Assembly: GCF_001584325.1 (NCBI RefSeq)
Contig: NZ_LSAZ01000041.1
Coordinates: 372,001-436,000 of the forward strand
DNA from: Bacillus nakamurai
GTDB taxonomy: Bacteria; Bacillota; Bacilli; Bacillales; Bacillaceae
Direction: 5' to 3'
DNA length: 64,000 bases
In this document: positions 39,306 to 47,590 of the stretch, piece by piece
How the letters are laid out: each line of letters opens with the position of its first letter
How positions within the stretch are numbered: position 1 is the stretch's first letter
Position numbers and translations under genes: made by a program
Notes under the pieces: model-generated
Database searches by the model: none
What the model was told of the DNA's origin: nothing
The model's input: only the letters and a program-made list of their open reading frames with translations

Positions 39306-39349
39306 CTGAAAAACCCTGTTCGCCCTAAGGGGGAGAACAGGGTTTTTTG
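39306..39349. terminator. Bidirectional terminator ymaB / cwlC
   Basis: AAAAACCCTGTTC and GAACAGGGTTTTTT arms lie between convergent stops. Confidence 0.9.
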
Positions 39350-39350
39350 A

Positions 39351-40109
39351 TTAGTCTTGAATGATAACCGCGTCAAATCCGGCTTTTTTGGCCCTTGCGA
39401 CAAGTGCGTCTGCATTGCCTTTAGAAGAAAATGCGCCAATTTGAACTTTAAATAGGCCGTCTTTTTCCAGAACGATTGCATCAAATCCCTTTGACTTGGC
39501 ATTGGCAGAAAGCGCATCAGCATTCGCCTTCACTTTGAAAGCGCCGATTTGGACTTTATATAAGCTAACCTTTTTTTTTAGATCGAAAGCCTGCTCCAAA
39601 CCATTAGCATGTCCTCTCGCCAAGCTTTCAATAAAGCTTGACGTCTTCAGCTTTTTCACGTCTGCCGCCGTGTCGACAAAACCATTTTCCGTAAGCAGCG
39701 CAGGCATATTCGATTCCCTTAACACATGAAAGTTGGCTGCCTTCTTGCCGCGGTCAGCAAAGCCTGACGCTTTAATAATTTGTGAATGAAGAGCTGACTG
39801 GTAAGTGGAGGTCGGTGCTCCGACACCCGGGTAAATATAGCTCTCAAACCCGGTTCCGCCCCCTGAATTAATATGAATGGATAAAAAATAATCTGCGCCC
39901 CAGCTATTGGCGGCATCAGTTCTTTCAGTTAAACTGACCGTCTTATCGCTTGTCCTGCTCATCGAAACAGAAACCCCTTCATACTCATTTGTCAAAATCG
40001 TGCGTAATGCCAGCGCGATCTCTAAAGTGATTGCTTTTTCCTGAAGGCCATTCCCGGCTGCACCTGGATCAGTGCCGCCATGTCCGGGGTCTATAAAAAT
40101 TTTAACCAT
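39351..40109 (-). CDS. cwlC: CwlC, sporulation N-acetylmuramoyl-L-alanine amidase
   Basis: 252 residues. The N-terminal 175 residues are an Amidase_3 domain with zinc ligands in DPGHGGTDPGA, LQEKAIT and FLSIHINSGGG, and the catalytic Glu in LLTENGFVD. Two C-terminal SPOR peptidoglycan-binding repeats follow (KVQIGAFKVKANADAL and KVQIGAFSSKGNADAL). There is no signal peptide, as in B. subtilis CwlC, which is made late in the mother cell under sigma-K and helps lyse it. The start ATG is at 40109. The gene converges on ymaB. Confidence 0.95.
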   Translation of the reverse strand: MVKIFIDPGHGGTDPGAAGNGLQEKAITLEIALALRTILTNEYEGVSVSMSRTSDKTVSLTERTDAANSWGADYFLSIHINSGGGTGFESYIYPGVGAPTSTYQSALHSQIIKASGFADRGKKAANFHVLRESNMPALLTENGFVDTAADVKKLKTSSFIESLARGHANGLEQAFDLKKKVSLYKVQIGAFKVKANADALSANAKSKGFDAIVLEKDGLFKVQIGAFSSKGNADALVARAKKAGFDAVIIQD

Positions 40110-40419
40110 TCTTCATCACCTCATTACAGCATATGATGGAATACTAAAGGTGCTTGTACGGCTGTCATTGCTGAAAAAAATAAGAAAAACGCCCTCCATT
40201 TCCCGGAAAATAAAATTAAATGGTTTGTCCTCCCGTTTATGCTGAATACAATAAGAAATGAAAAATATTTCTCGGGAAAGCGCAGAATTCAACATTATTC
40301 CCGAAGAGAACGGAAAATGTGACAGGCGCAAATGCAAATGAAAAAAAGGCCTTCATGATAGGCGGATGTCACAAACGCCTTTATCATGAATAAGATAAAG
40401 AGAGAACAGAGAGGTGAGC
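40110..40419. other. Intergenic region cwlC / spoVK with a long hairpin
   Basis: 310 bases between divergent sporulation genes. The only structure seen is a hairpin at 40352-40390: TTCATGATA pairs with TATCATGAA, with an inner GGCG/CGCC stem. On the minus strand it is followed by GGCCTTTTTTTC and could terminate antisense transcripts. Sporulation-sigma promoters are expected but were not resolved. Confidence 0.55.
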
Positions 40420-41388
40420 ATGTTGGAGCGCGCTGTAACCTATAAAAATAACGGACAAATTAACATTATTCTAAACGGTCAAAAGCAAGTGCTGACAAAT
40501 GCTGAAGCGGAGGCGGAATATCAGGCTGCTCTGCAAAAAAACGAAGCCAAACACAGCATTTTAAAAGAAATTGAAAAGGAAATGAACACATTAGTCGGAA
40601 TGGAAGAAATGAAACGCAACATTAAAGAAATCTACGCGTGGATTTTCGTCAATCAAAAACGGGCCGAACAAGGTTTGAAAGTCGGAAAACAAGCCCTCCA
40701 TATGATGTTCAAAGGAAACCCGGGCACCGGCAAAACAACCGTCGCCAGACTGATCGGCAAGCTTTTTTTTGAAATGAACGTTCTCTCCAAAGGTCATTTA
40801 ATTGAAGCCGAACGGGCCGATCTCGTCGGGGAATACATCGGGCATACGGCGCAAAAAACGAGAGATTTAATTAAAAAGTCGCTCGGCGGCATCTTGTTTA
40901 TTGACGAAGCCTACTCGCTTGCAAGAGGCGGGGAAAAGGATTTTGGAAAAGAAGCGATTGACACCCTTGTTAAGCATATGGAAGATAAGCAGCATGAATT
41001 TATTCTCATCCTTGCGGGATATTCGAGAGAAATGACGCATTTTCTCTCATTAAACCCAGGCCTGCAATCGCGCTTTCCCATCAGTATCGACTTTCCGGAT
41101 TACACGGTTACCCAGCTGATGGATATTGCAAAGCGCATGATTTTGGAACGGGAATACCAATTAAGCCAGGAAGCCGAATGGAAATTGAAAGATTACTTAA
41201 TGACAGTGAAAAGCACAACAAGTCCCATTAAATTCAGCAACGGCCGTTTTGTCAGAAATGTGATTGAAAAATCAATCCGCGCTCAGGCGATGAGACTTTT
41301 AATGGGAGACCAATACTTAAAGAGCGATCTGATGACAATTAAAAGCCAGGATTTATTCATAAAAGACGAAATGGCGGGCCTCGAATAA
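40420..41388 (+). CDS. spoVK: SpoVK (SpoVJ), stage V sporulation AAA+ ATPase
   Basis: 322 residues from the ATG at 40420 (AGAGGTGAG upstream). A GTG two codons earlier overlaps that site. It is a CbbX/SpoVK-type AAA+ protein with Walker A FKGNPGTGKTTVARL, Walker B GGILFIDEAYSLA, sensor and arginine-finger region LNPGLQSRFP and a C-terminal helical lid. In B. subtilis it is needed for spore cortex and maturation and is expressed in the mother cell. It is monocistronic with a clear terminator. Confidence 0.95.
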   Translation: MLERAVTYKNNGQINIILNGQKQVLTNAEAEAEYQAALQKNEAKHSILKEIEKEMNTLVGMEEMKRNIKEIYAWIFVNQKRAEQGLKVGKQALHMMFKGNPGTGKTTVARLIGKLFFEMNVLSKGHLIEAERADLVGEYIGHTAQKTRDLIKKSLGGILFIDEAYSLARGGEKDFGKEAIDTLVKHMEDKQHEFILILAGYSREMTHFLSLNPGLQSRFPISIDFPDYTVTQLMDIAKRMILEREYQLSQEAEWKLKDYLMTVKSTTSPIKFSNGRFVRNVIEKSIRAQAMRLLMGDQYLKSDLMTIKSQDLFIKDEMAGLE

Positions 41389-41417
41389 CCTCTCAACCTG
41401 CTTGAGAGGTCTTTTTT
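41388..41417 (+). terminator. Terminator of spoVK
   Basis: ACCTCTCAA-CCTGC-TTGAGAGGT stem followed by a T-run. Confidence 0.9.
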
Positions 41418-41516
41418 ATATATCTCTCTTTAAAACCCGCCGGATGTGTGGTATACGCCCTGCGGGTTTGGTATGATAGTACTACTGCCCAATACGACAC
41501 AGAAAGGAACATCCAT

Positions 41517-42779
41517 TTGAACGAACAGGAAGTAAAAAAGGAAACGGTCATATTGGTCGGCTGCCAGCTGCCGCACATGACGGACGAGCATTTTGACCAT
41601 TCGATGGACGAGCTTGCTTCACTTACGAAAACAGCTGACGGAACGGTGCTGACACGGATTACGCAAAAGCGAAACAGAGCGGATGCGGCTACATATATAG
41701 GCAAAGGGAAGGTAGAAGAGCTGAAGGCGTTATGTGAAGAGCTTGAAGCGAATCTGATCATTTTTAATGATGAGCTGTCACCGAGCCAGCTCAAATCACT
41801 GGCGACTGCGATTGAGGCAAAAATTATTGACCGCACGCAGCTCATTTTGGATATATTCGCGAAAAGGGCAAAAACGCGGGAAGGAAAGCTTCAGATCGAA
41901 TTAGCGCAGCTTCAGTATGCGCTTCCGAGGCTGAGCGGCCAAGGGATTAATCTCTCCAGGCAAGGAGGGGGAATCGGAACGAGGGGGCCGGGGGAAACAA
42001 AGCTTGAAACTGACCGGCGCCATATCAGAAACCGCATTCACGAAATTAACGTGCAGCTGTCAACGGTCATTCGCCATAGAAGCCGTTATCGGGAAAGACG
42101 GAAGAAAAACGGTGTGCTTCAGGCAGCGCTTGTCGGTTATACCAACGCGGGCAAATCAACGTGGTTTAATCGATTAACAAGCTCTGACAGCTACGAGGAA
42201 GATCTGCTGTTTGCGACGCTTGATCCGATGACAAGAAAAATGTCGCTTCCGAGCGGCTACAGCGTGCTGTTATCCGATACGGTCGGGTTTATTCAAGACC
42301 TGCCGACGACTTTAATTGCCGCTTTCCGGTCTACACTGGAGGAAGTAAAAGAAGCAGACTTAATCATCCATGTGATTGATTCCTCGAATGAGGATTACGC
42401 CGGACACGAAAATACCGTTCTCCGTCTTTTGAAAGAGCTTGAAGCAGATGACATTCCGGTTTTAACCGCCTATAACAAACGGGACGAAACACACCCGGAC
42501 TTTATTCCGACTTCAGGAAACGAGCACATTATGATCAGCGCCAGAATAGAAGGCGACGAAGCGAAATTAAAAGCGGAAATCGAAACCTATTTGCGCCGGG
42601 AGCTCCTGACGCCTTACGAGGCCCATGTGCCGGCTGCAGAAGGCAGGCTGATCTCGCGAATCAAATCAGAGACCATGATCGACAGCCTTTATTTTAATGA
42701 AGAAAGTGAGCGCTACGAGATCTCCGGATGCGTTCAAGAAGAACAAAGCATACTCGGTGAGCTGAAGAAATTCATGTAA
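41517..42779 (+). CDS. hflX: HflX (YnbA), ribosome-associated GTPase
   Basis: 420 residues from the TTG at 41517, chosen for the AGAAAGGA site. A longer in-frame GTG start at 41448 lacks one. The N-terminal HflX domain contains [15 protein letters not shown] and [10 protein letters not shown]. The central Gly-rich linker [15 protein letters not shown] follows. The GTPase motifs are GYTNAGKST (G1), [10 protein letters not shown] (G3) and TAYNKRD (G4). HflX splits or rescues stalled 70S ribosomes under stress (family knowledge). It precedes ynbB by 16 bases, so the two are probably one operon. Confidence 0.94.
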   Translation: MNEQEVKKETVILVGCQLPHMTDEHFDHSMDELASLTKTADGTVLTRITQKRNRADAATYIGKGKVEELKALCEELEANLIIFNDELSPSQLKSLATAIEAKIIDRTQLILDIFAKRAKTREGKLQIELAQLQYALPRLSGQGINLSRQGGGIGTRGPGETKLETDRRHIRNRIHEINVQLSTVIRHRSRYRERRKKNGVLQAALVGYTNAGKSTWFNRLTSSDSYEEDLLFATLDPMTRKMSLPSGYSVLLSDTVGFIQDLPTTLIAAFRSTLEEVKEADLIIHVIDSSNEDYAGHENTVLRLLKELEADDIPVLTAYNKRDETHPDFIPTSGNEHIMISARIEGDEAKLKAEIETYLRRELLTPYEAHVPAAEGRLISRIKSETMIDSLYFNEESERYEISGCVQEEQSILGELKKFM

Positions 42780-42795
42780 GGAAGGAATACTCAAA

Positions 42796-44061
42796 ATGTT
42801 TGACACACTGACACACGGCGACCTTTTAAAAAAGACCGCCGAAGAAACAGAAGCAGAAATCTCCGCCGTTCATAAAAGAATCGAAGAAATCAGTGAACGG
42901 AACGAATGGAGGGTGCTGCAAAGCTACAGAAAGCATAAAGTAAGTGATACTCATTTTACCCCGTCAACCGGATACGGATATGATGACATCGGAAGAGATA
43001 CACTGGAGGATATCTACGCCGATGTGTTCGGAGGAGAAGCGGGGCTGGTGAGACCGCAGATCATCTCCGGAACGCATGCGATTTCAATTGCGTTATTCGG
43101 TGTGCTGAGGCCGGGCGACGAATTGCTTTATATCACGGGCAAGCCTTACGATACACTTGAAGAAATCGTCGGGGTAAGAGGCGGAGAGCATTCAGGCTCG
43201 CTTAAGGATTTTCACATCGGCTATAATGCGGTTGATTTAACAGCAGAGGGCAAAGTGGATTTTGACGCGGTACGCGCTGCCATCCGCCCGAATACGAAAG
43301 TAATCGGTATCCAGCGCTCAAAAGGCTACGCCAACCGTCCGTCTTTCTGTATAAAAGAAATAGAGGAAATGATCCGTTTCGTAAAAGAAATAAAAAAAGA
43401 TGTAATTGTTTTTGTGGACAATTGTTACGGGGAATTTGCGGAAGAGCGTGAGCCTTGTCACGTCGGAGCAGACCTTATGGCCGGCTCGTTGATTAAAAAC
43501 CCGGGCGGCGGCCTTGCCAAAACGGGCGGCTATCTTGTCGGCAAAGCAAAGTGGATTGAAGCCTGCTCATACCGGATGACCTCACCGGGAATCGGAAGAG
43601 AAGCCGGAGCATCGCTTTATTCGCTTCAGGAAATGTACCAAGGCTTTTTTCTTGCTCCGCATGTTGTAGCGCAAAGCTTAAAAGGCGCCGTATTTACCGC
43701 TCGTTTCCTGGAAAAACTGGGATTTACATCAAATCCTGCTTGGGATACGCAAAGAACGGATCTGATCCAATCGGTCGAGTTTAACGACCCTGATAAAATG
43801 ATCGCCTTTTGCCAGGCGATACAATATGCTTCTCCGATTAATGCGCATGTGACACCGTATCCAAGCTATATGCCGGGATATGAGGATGATGTCATTATGG
43901 CCGCAGGCACTTTTGTGCAGGGGGCGAGCATTGAATTATCAGCGGATGGCCCGATCAGACCTCCTTATGTCGCTTATGTCCAGGGAGGATTAACTTATGC
44001 GCACGTCAAAAATGCGATTTGCAGCGCAGTAAATGCTTTAATGGAAAAAGGTCTGATATAA
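42796..44061 (+). CDS. ynbB: YnbB, PLP-dependent methionine gamma-lyase/aluminium-resistance family protein
   Basis: 421 residues of the Alum_res/YnbB group of fold-type I PLP enzymes. The PLP-phosphate region is seen near QIISGTHAISIALFGVL and the Schiff-base Lys in IKNPGGGLAKTGGYLVGK. DNCYGEFAEE carries the Asp that contacts the pyridine nitrogen. The reaction (lysis of a sulfur amino acid) is inferred from the family only. It lies between hflX and glnR, the order seen in B. subtilis. Confidence 0.9.
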   Translation: MFDTLTHGDLLKKTAEETEAEISAVHKRIEEISERNEWRVLQSYRKHKVSDTHFTPSTGYGYDDIGRDTLEDIYADVFGGEAGLVRPQIISGTHAISIALFGVLRPGDELLYITGKPYDTLEEIVGVRGGEHSGSLKDFHIGYNAVDLTAEGKVDFDAVRAAIRPNTKVIGIQRSKGYANRPSFCIKEIEEMIRFVKEIKKDVIVFVDNCYGEFAEEREPCHVGADLMAGSLIKNPGGGLAKTGGYLVGKAKWIEACSYRMTSPGIGREAGASLYSLQEMYQGFFLAPHVVAQSLKGAVFTARFLEKLGFTSNPAWDTQRTDLIQSVEFNDPDKMIAFCQAIQYASPINAHVTPYPSYMPGYEDDVIMAAGTFVQGASIELSADGPIRPPYVAYVQGGLTYAHVKNAICSAVNALMEKGLI

Positions 44062-44088
44062 GCCGTTTTAAATTTTCAAAGAATTTCA

Positions 44089-44105
44089 TGTTAAGTTTCC
44101 TTACA
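44089..44105 (+). promoter_or_regulatory. GlnR/TnrA operator upstream of glnR
   Basis: TGTTAAGTTTCCTTACA is an exact match to TGTNAN7TNACA, just upstream of the -35 box. Confidence 0.9.
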
Positions 44106-44110
44106 TGTTG

Positions 44111-44139
44111 TTGACGCAAAATATAACATCACCTATAAT
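44111..44139 (+). promoter_or_regulatory. glnRA promoter with overlapping second GlnR site
   Basis: TTGACG (44111-44116) and TATAAT (44134-44139) are separated by 17 bases. A second, weaker GlnR site TGACGCAAAATATAACA (44112-44128) overlaps the -35 element, so bound GlnR would block RNA polymerase. Confidence 0.9.
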
Positions 44140-44170
44140 GAGACTAAGATAAGAAAAGGAGGAAATTGAG

Positions 44171-44575
44171 ATGAGTGATAACATTCGCCGCTCAATGCCT
44201 TTATTTCCAATAGGAATTGTCATGCAGTTAACAGAACTGTCTGCCCGGCAAATTCGATATTATGAGGAAAATGGACTGATATTTCCGGCGAGAAGCGAAG
44301 GGAATAGACGATTATTTTCATTCCATGATGTAGATAAACTGTTAGAAATTAAGAATCTGATTGAACAAGGTGTCAATATGGCGGGGATTAAACAAATTCT
44401 GGATAAGGCATCTGCCCAGCCGGAAGAAAAATCCGACAAAACAGCCAAACCGATGAAGCACAATCTGTCTGACGATGAACTCAGAAAGCTTCTGAAAAAC
44501 GAACTGATGCAGGCAGGCCGTTTCCAAAGGGGTAATACCTTCCGCCAAGGTGACATGTCCCGATTCTTTCATTAA
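44171..44575 (+). CDS. glnR: GlnR, MerR-family repressor of nitrogen genes
   Basis: 134 residues. The MerR winged helix-turn-helix covers residues 12-80 ([20 protein letters not shown]). The C-terminal region [20 protein letters not shown] contains the tail through which feedback-inhibited glutamine synthetase activates GlnR. AAAGGAGG precedes the ATG. It represses its own operon through the two operators upstream and is followed by glnA. Confidence 0.96.
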   Translation: MSDNIRRSMPLFPIGIVMQLTELSARQIRYYEENGLIFPARSEGNRRLFSFHDVDKLLEIKNLIEQGVNMAGIKQILDKASAQPEEKSDKTAKPMKHNLSDDELRKLLKNELMQAGRFQRGNTFRQGDMSRFFH

Positions 44576-44633
44576 TCCGTTAGCAACTGTTTTGCTATAT
44601 ACATTTACCTTTTTAGAGGAGGAGTTTTACGAA

Positions 44634-45968
44634 ATGGCAAAGTACACAAGAGAAGATATCGTAAAATTAGTAAATGAGGAAAACGTTAAGTATATCCGCC
44701 TTCAATTTACAGACATTCTCGGAACAATTAAAAACGTTGAAATTCCTGTGAGCCAGCTTGAAAAAGCACTCGATAATAAATGCATGTTCGACGGATCTTC
44801 CATTGAAGGTTTTGTTCGCATCGAGGAGTCTGACATGTACTTATATCCTGACCTAAATACATTTGTCATCTTCCCATGGACGGCTGAAAAAGGTAAAGTA
44901 GCACGTTTCATCTGTGACATCTACAATCCGGACGGCACACCGTTCGAAGGTGATCCGCGAAACAACCTCAAACGGATTTTGAAAGAAATGCAGGACCTTG
45001 GATTCAGTGATTTCAACCTTGGACCTGAGCCTGAATTCTTCTTATTTAAATTAGACGAAAAAGGCGAACCGACACTTGAATTAAACGACAAAGGCGGATA
45101 CTTTGATTTAGCTCCGACTGACTTAGGGGAAAACTGCCGCCGCGATATCGTTTTGGAACTTGAAGAGATGGGCTTTGAAATTGAAGCATCTCACCATGAA
45201 GTTGCACCCGGCCAGCACGAAATTGATTTTAAATATGCCGGCGCCATCCGTTCTTGCGACGACATCCAAACGTTCAAACTCGTTGTGAAAACAATCGCCC
45301 GCAAGCACGGCCTGCATGCAACATTCATGCCGAAGCCGCTGTTCGGGGTGAACGGTTCAGGTATGCACTGTAACCTATCACTCTTCAAAGAGGGGGTTAA
45401 CTCATTCTTTGATAAAGACGCTGAACTTCAGCTGAGCGAAACTGCAAAGCATTTCATTGCTGGTATCGTGAAACATGCGACAAGCTTTACGGCTGTCACA
45501 AACCCGACAGTGAACTCTTACAAACGTCTCGTTCCAGGTTATGAAGCGCCTTGCTACGTGGCATGGAGCGCACAAAACAGAAGCCCGCTTATCCGTATCC
45601 CGGCTTCCCGCGGCATCAGCACACGTGTTGAAGTGCGCAGCGTAGACCCTGCGGCAAACCCATACCTTGCATTAAGCGTATTGCTTGCAGCAGGTCTTGA
45701 CGGAATCAAAAACAAACTTGAAGCACCTGCTCCGATTGACCGCAACATCTACGTCATGAGCAAAGAAGAGCGCATGGAAAACGGAATCGTAGACCTTCCG
45801 GCAACACTGGCGGAAGCCCTCGACGAATTCAAATCAAACGAAGTCATGGTCGGCGCCCTTGGAGAGCACCTATTCGAACACTTCATCGAAGCAAAAGAAA
45901 TCGAATGGGATATGTTCCGCACGCAGGTACATCCTTGGGAGCGTGAACAGTATATGTCTCAGTATTAA
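44634..45968 (+). CDS. glnA: GlnA, type I-alpha glutamine synthetase
   Basis: 444 residues from the ATG at 44634 with AGAGGAGGAG upstream. In-frame codons before it overlap glnR. It makes glutamine from glutamate, ammonia and ATP. Visible are the beta-grasp start, [14 protein letters not shown], the metal and glutamate site GPEPEFFLF, the ATP motif [31 protein letters not shown] with the active-site Glu, and NRSPLIRIP. It lacks the adenylylation segment, as expected for the Bacillus form, which is feedback inhibited and acts as a nitrogen sensor for GlnR and TnrA. Confidence 0.98.
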   Translation: MAKYTREDIVKLVNEENVKYIRLQFTDILGTIKNVEIPVSQLEKALDNKCMFDGSSIEGFVRIEESDMYLYPDLNTFVIFPWTAEKGKVARFICDIYNPDGTPFEGDPRNNLKRILKEMQDLGFSDFNLGPEPEFFLFKLDEKGEPTLELNDKGGYFDLAPTDLGENCRRDIVLELEEMGFEIEASHHEVAPGQHEIDFKYAGAIRSCDDIQTFKLVVKTIARKHGLHATFMPKPLFGVNGSGMHCNLSLFKEGVNSFFDKDAELQLSETAKHFIAGIVKHATSFTAVTNPTVNSYKRLVPGYEAPCYVAWSAQNRSPLIRIPASRGISTRVEVRSVDPAANPYLALSVLLAAGLDGIKNKLEAPAPIDRNIYVMSKEERMENGIVDLPATLAEALDEFKSNEVMVGALGEHLFEHFIEAKEIEWDMFRTQVHPWEREQYMSQY

Positions 45969-45971
45969 TAA

Positions 45972-45998
45972 GAAAAACCTTGATTTGATAGGGTTTTA
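45972..45998 (+). terminator. Probable terminator of glnRA
   Basis: AAAACC and GGTTTT arms lie three bases after the stop. The stem is short and imperfect. Confidence 0.5.
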
Positions 45999-46010
45999 GA
46001 TTGATGAGTT

Positions 46011-46070
46011 GGTGGTCAAAAAGAGCGTAATAGTAGCTAGGTGGTCAATTTGACCACCATTTGACCACCA
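46011..46070. repeat. GGTGGTCAA inverted and direct repeats next to an integrase remnant
   Basis: Four copies of the 9-10-base unit lie in 60 bases: GGTGGTCAAA at 46011, GGTGGTCAA at 46040, TTGACCACC at 46050 and TTGACCACC at 46061. The middle two form an almost perfect 19-base palindrome (46040-46058). Such repeats are the kind of arm-type sites bound by tyrosine recombinases. Confidence 0.75.
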
Positions 46071-46086
46071 AAAATGATAAAAAAAT

Positions 46087-46330
46087 TTAAGACATGAGAG
46101 AGTTCATATAATCTTCGTAACCATCAACTGACGAATTTTCAAGTTTCTCTGAGATATGTGAGTAAACGTCAGAAGTGATGGTTATATTTTTATGTCCAAG
46201 TCTTTCTTGTACAAATTTCATTGTTGCCCCAGATTCAAGAAGAAGGACAGCATGAGTATGTCTTAAACCATGTATCGGCATTTTGTCCAACCCAGCCTTA
46301 CCGTCCTCTCTACAAAAAACAGATCTAATT
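46087..46330 (-). pseudogene. Tyrosine integrase C-terminal remnant
   Basis: About 67 residues after the in-frame start plus some upstream readable codons. Catalytic-domain signatures are intact: PIHGLRHTHAVLLLESGA (second catalytic Arg), QERLGHKNITIT (His) and DVYSHI (nucleophile Tyr). The N-terminal two thirds are gone. Upstream, FCREDGK is joined directly to AGLDKM, which suggests an internal deletion of about 25 residues. It is the degraded end of a phage or ICE integrase beside its putative arm sites, just past glnA. Confidence 0.85.
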
Positions 46331-46362
46331 CATGTTCATAAACCTCGTTAAAAACTATTCTA

Positions 46363-46470
46363 TTAATCATTTAAATAATTCATATGAGCTGTTAACTCTC
46401 TTGATAATGAGTTGCTGATTTTTATTCTTCTTTCCGATTCATATGTATTAGTTTCCCCCAAAAACATCCT
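46363..46470 (-). pseudogene. Unidentified minus-strand coding remnant
   Basis: Read on the minus strand, the frame shows a coding-like segment (RMFLGETNTYESERRIKIS, then SRELTAHMNYLND and stop). Its upstream part collides with the LXG remnant on the other strand. No start or ribosome-binding site is seen. I do not recognise the family. Confidence 0.3.
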
Positions 46471-46781
46471 CGGTAGAGCACGAACTGATTCATTCACATC
46501 ATAAGTCGAAGGAAATCATGCAGGAACAGCAAAATGAAATCAGGAACATACTAAATGAAATTAGAAATATTGTTCCGCTTGATGTTTTCTCAACGGATAG
46601 TGTCGATCAGCAACTTGATTCAGCTGACAAAAAGCGGAATGACACCATACATAAACTAGGCAAACTAGATCACGATTTAACCGCAGAATACGCAGAAACA
46701 GAAGCAAATGAACAGTTCATCCAAGCCGACTTCCAGCAGCTCCAAAACGCCACAGGCAAAGGGAGAAGCGCAACGCCGTAA
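46470..46781 (+). pseudogene. LXG-domain polymorphic toxin remnant (YobL/YeeF type)
   Basis: About 100 readable residues from the middle of an LXG toxin: SHHKSKEIMQEQQNEI, LDVFSTDSVDQQLDSADKKR and AEYAETEANEQFIQADFQ, ending NATGKGRSATP, where intact toxins continue towards the toxic domain. There is no start codon with a ribosome-binding site, no N-terminal LXG motif, no C-terminal toxin and no immunity gene next to it. This is a deletion scar of a contact-dependent competition locus. Confidence 0.75.
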
Positions 46782-46898
46782 TAAATGACGAAAAAAAAGG
46801 ATATCAACATAGATACTCCTTGATCAATCAATATTGATATCCACACATTTTAAGACAACAATTTTTTCTTTTGGCTCTCATAATGTTAGCCAGGACTT

Positions 46899-46949
46899 GG
46901 CCTAGTGGGTGAATAACCCGTGAAGGTTCAAGTCCTCTCGGCCGCATCA
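46899..46949 (+). other. 3' fragment of a tRNA-Leu gene, probable attachment-site scar
   Basis: From GGCCTAG on, the sequence reads as the anticodon-stem 3' side, variable arm (GTGGGTGAATAACCC), T-arm (GGTTCAAGTCC) and acceptor strand of a leucine tRNA, ending GGCCGCATCA. The 5' half is absent: sequence left of GGCCTAG cannot pair as a tRNA. As far as I recall, the same segment is the core and right side of the trnS-leu2 attachment site of ICEBs1. Confidence 0.75.
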
Positions 46950-46952
46950 ATG

Positions 46953-46986
46953 ATACCAAGGGTTGTAGACCCCTGGTATTTTTTTA
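46953..46986 (+). terminator. Terminator following the tRNA-Leu fragment
   Basis: ATACCAAGGGT and ACCCCTGGTAT arms with a T-run. It was probably carried along with the duplicated tRNA 3' end. Confidence 0.75.
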
Positions 46987-47126
46987 TGTCCTCTTTTCTG
47001 TTTGAAGCTTACTCCTTTTTATTCACTCGTTAAAATAATTCATCCAACTTATCAGCAGTCTCTTTTTGTTAACTTTTTAAAAGGGGAGGGAATCCTTTTT
47101 TAAAATACCAAGATAATAATGAGAAA

Positions 47127-47150
47127 ACTTAAAAGAGCCCGTAGGCCCCC
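47127..47150 (-). terminator. Probable terminator of the 46-codon Arg/Phe gene
   Basis: On the minus strand GGGCC-TACG-GGCTC forms a short stem capped by a cUACGg tetraloop, followed by TTTTAAGTTTTCT. Confidence 0.5.
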
Positions 47151-47175
47151 TGAAAACATTAGTAAAATAATTCAC

Positions 47176-47316
47176 TTAATAAAATCTGCGTCTTCTTCTT
47201 TCGAATTCAAAAGGGAAAAATTCTCTTCTTCTTTCGAATTCAAAAGGGAAAAATTCTCTTCTTCTAAAGTCGTCACGAAAAAATCGGTCTCTTCCACGGA
47301 ATCCAAAAAAAGGCAT
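47176..47316 (-). CDS. Small Arg/Phe-rich repeat protein, unknown function
   Basis: 46 residues, beginning MPFFGFRGRDRFFRDDF and ending RRRRFY. The centre is an exact 11-residue duplication, REFFPFEFERR in tandem. A near-perfect ribosome-binding site (GAAAGGAGGA, six bases before ATG) and a downstream hairpin on the same strand support it as the real gene here, rather than the plus-strand open frame of 74 codons that covers the region without a site. Composition (only about a dozen amino-acid types, alternating Arg and Phe) recalls small spore-coat or surface proteins. I do not recognise the family. It lies among YjcZ-like micro-genes. Confidence 0.7.
   Translation of the reverse strand: MPFFGFRGRDRFFRDDFRRREFFPFEFERRREFFPFEFERRRRRFY
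47191..47265. repeat. 33-bp tandem duplication within the Arg/Phe-rich gene
   Basis: Two identical 33-base units (47191-47223 and 47224-47256) plus a nine-base start of a third. The unit length keeps the frame of the minus-strand gene and encodes its 11-residue repeat. Confidence 0.95.
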
Positions 47317-47373
47317 TTGGTTTTCCTCCTTTCAAGGTTATAAGTTATTAGACGCGATTTGCTCCACAGGCGT

Positions 47374-47439
47374 TCAACAACCTACAATGATTAGTAGAAC
47401 AAATATTACAATGACTAAACCTGAGTCCTTATCCATCAT
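47374..47439 (-). pseudogene. YjcZ-like micro-gene, probably decayed
   Basis: A 21-codon reading with DKDSGLVIVIFVLLIIVGC resembles the one-helix YjcZ sporulation family. The spot where AGGAGGTGA would be expected reads GATGATATGA, so the ribosome-binding site looks lost, and the tail after VGC is missing. It may still be a minimal gene. Confidence 0.45.
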
Positions 47440-47509
47440 TCATATCATCATTTGTGAAAATTAATTAGATCTTGTTAACACTCTATTCATCATAACTCTT
47501 CAGATCACC

Positions 47510-47590
47510 GCACCAATAATAAATAGAATGAACAAGACAACGATTAATGCAAAGCTACTGCGACTACCCTACTCATCGTATCCGTAGAGT
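47510..47590 (-). pseudogene. YjcZ-like micro-gene with in-frame TAG and lost start
   Basis: The minus-strand frame reads YGYDE, stop, GSRSSFALIVVLFILFI, IGAVI and stop. The single helix FALIVVLFIL is the YjcZ hallmark. TAG stands where a Tyr codon would fit, no ATG precedes it, and the upstream AGGCGGTGA looks like a damaged AGGAGGTGA. Confidence 0.6.

Noticed and set aside
46040..46058. GGTGGTCAATTTGACCACC as a glnA terminator
   Set aside because: A perfect palindrome but with no T-run, and it repeats as single arms on both sides, which fits recombinase sites better.
47191..47265. CRISPR-like array
   Set aside because: The two 33-base units are directly adjacent with no spacer. They are a coding tandem duplication.
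47119..47343. 74-codon plus-strand frame containing SSSFEFKREKF repeats
   Set aside because: It has no ribosome-binding site, and the minus strand of the same repeats carries a well-formed gene with a strong site.
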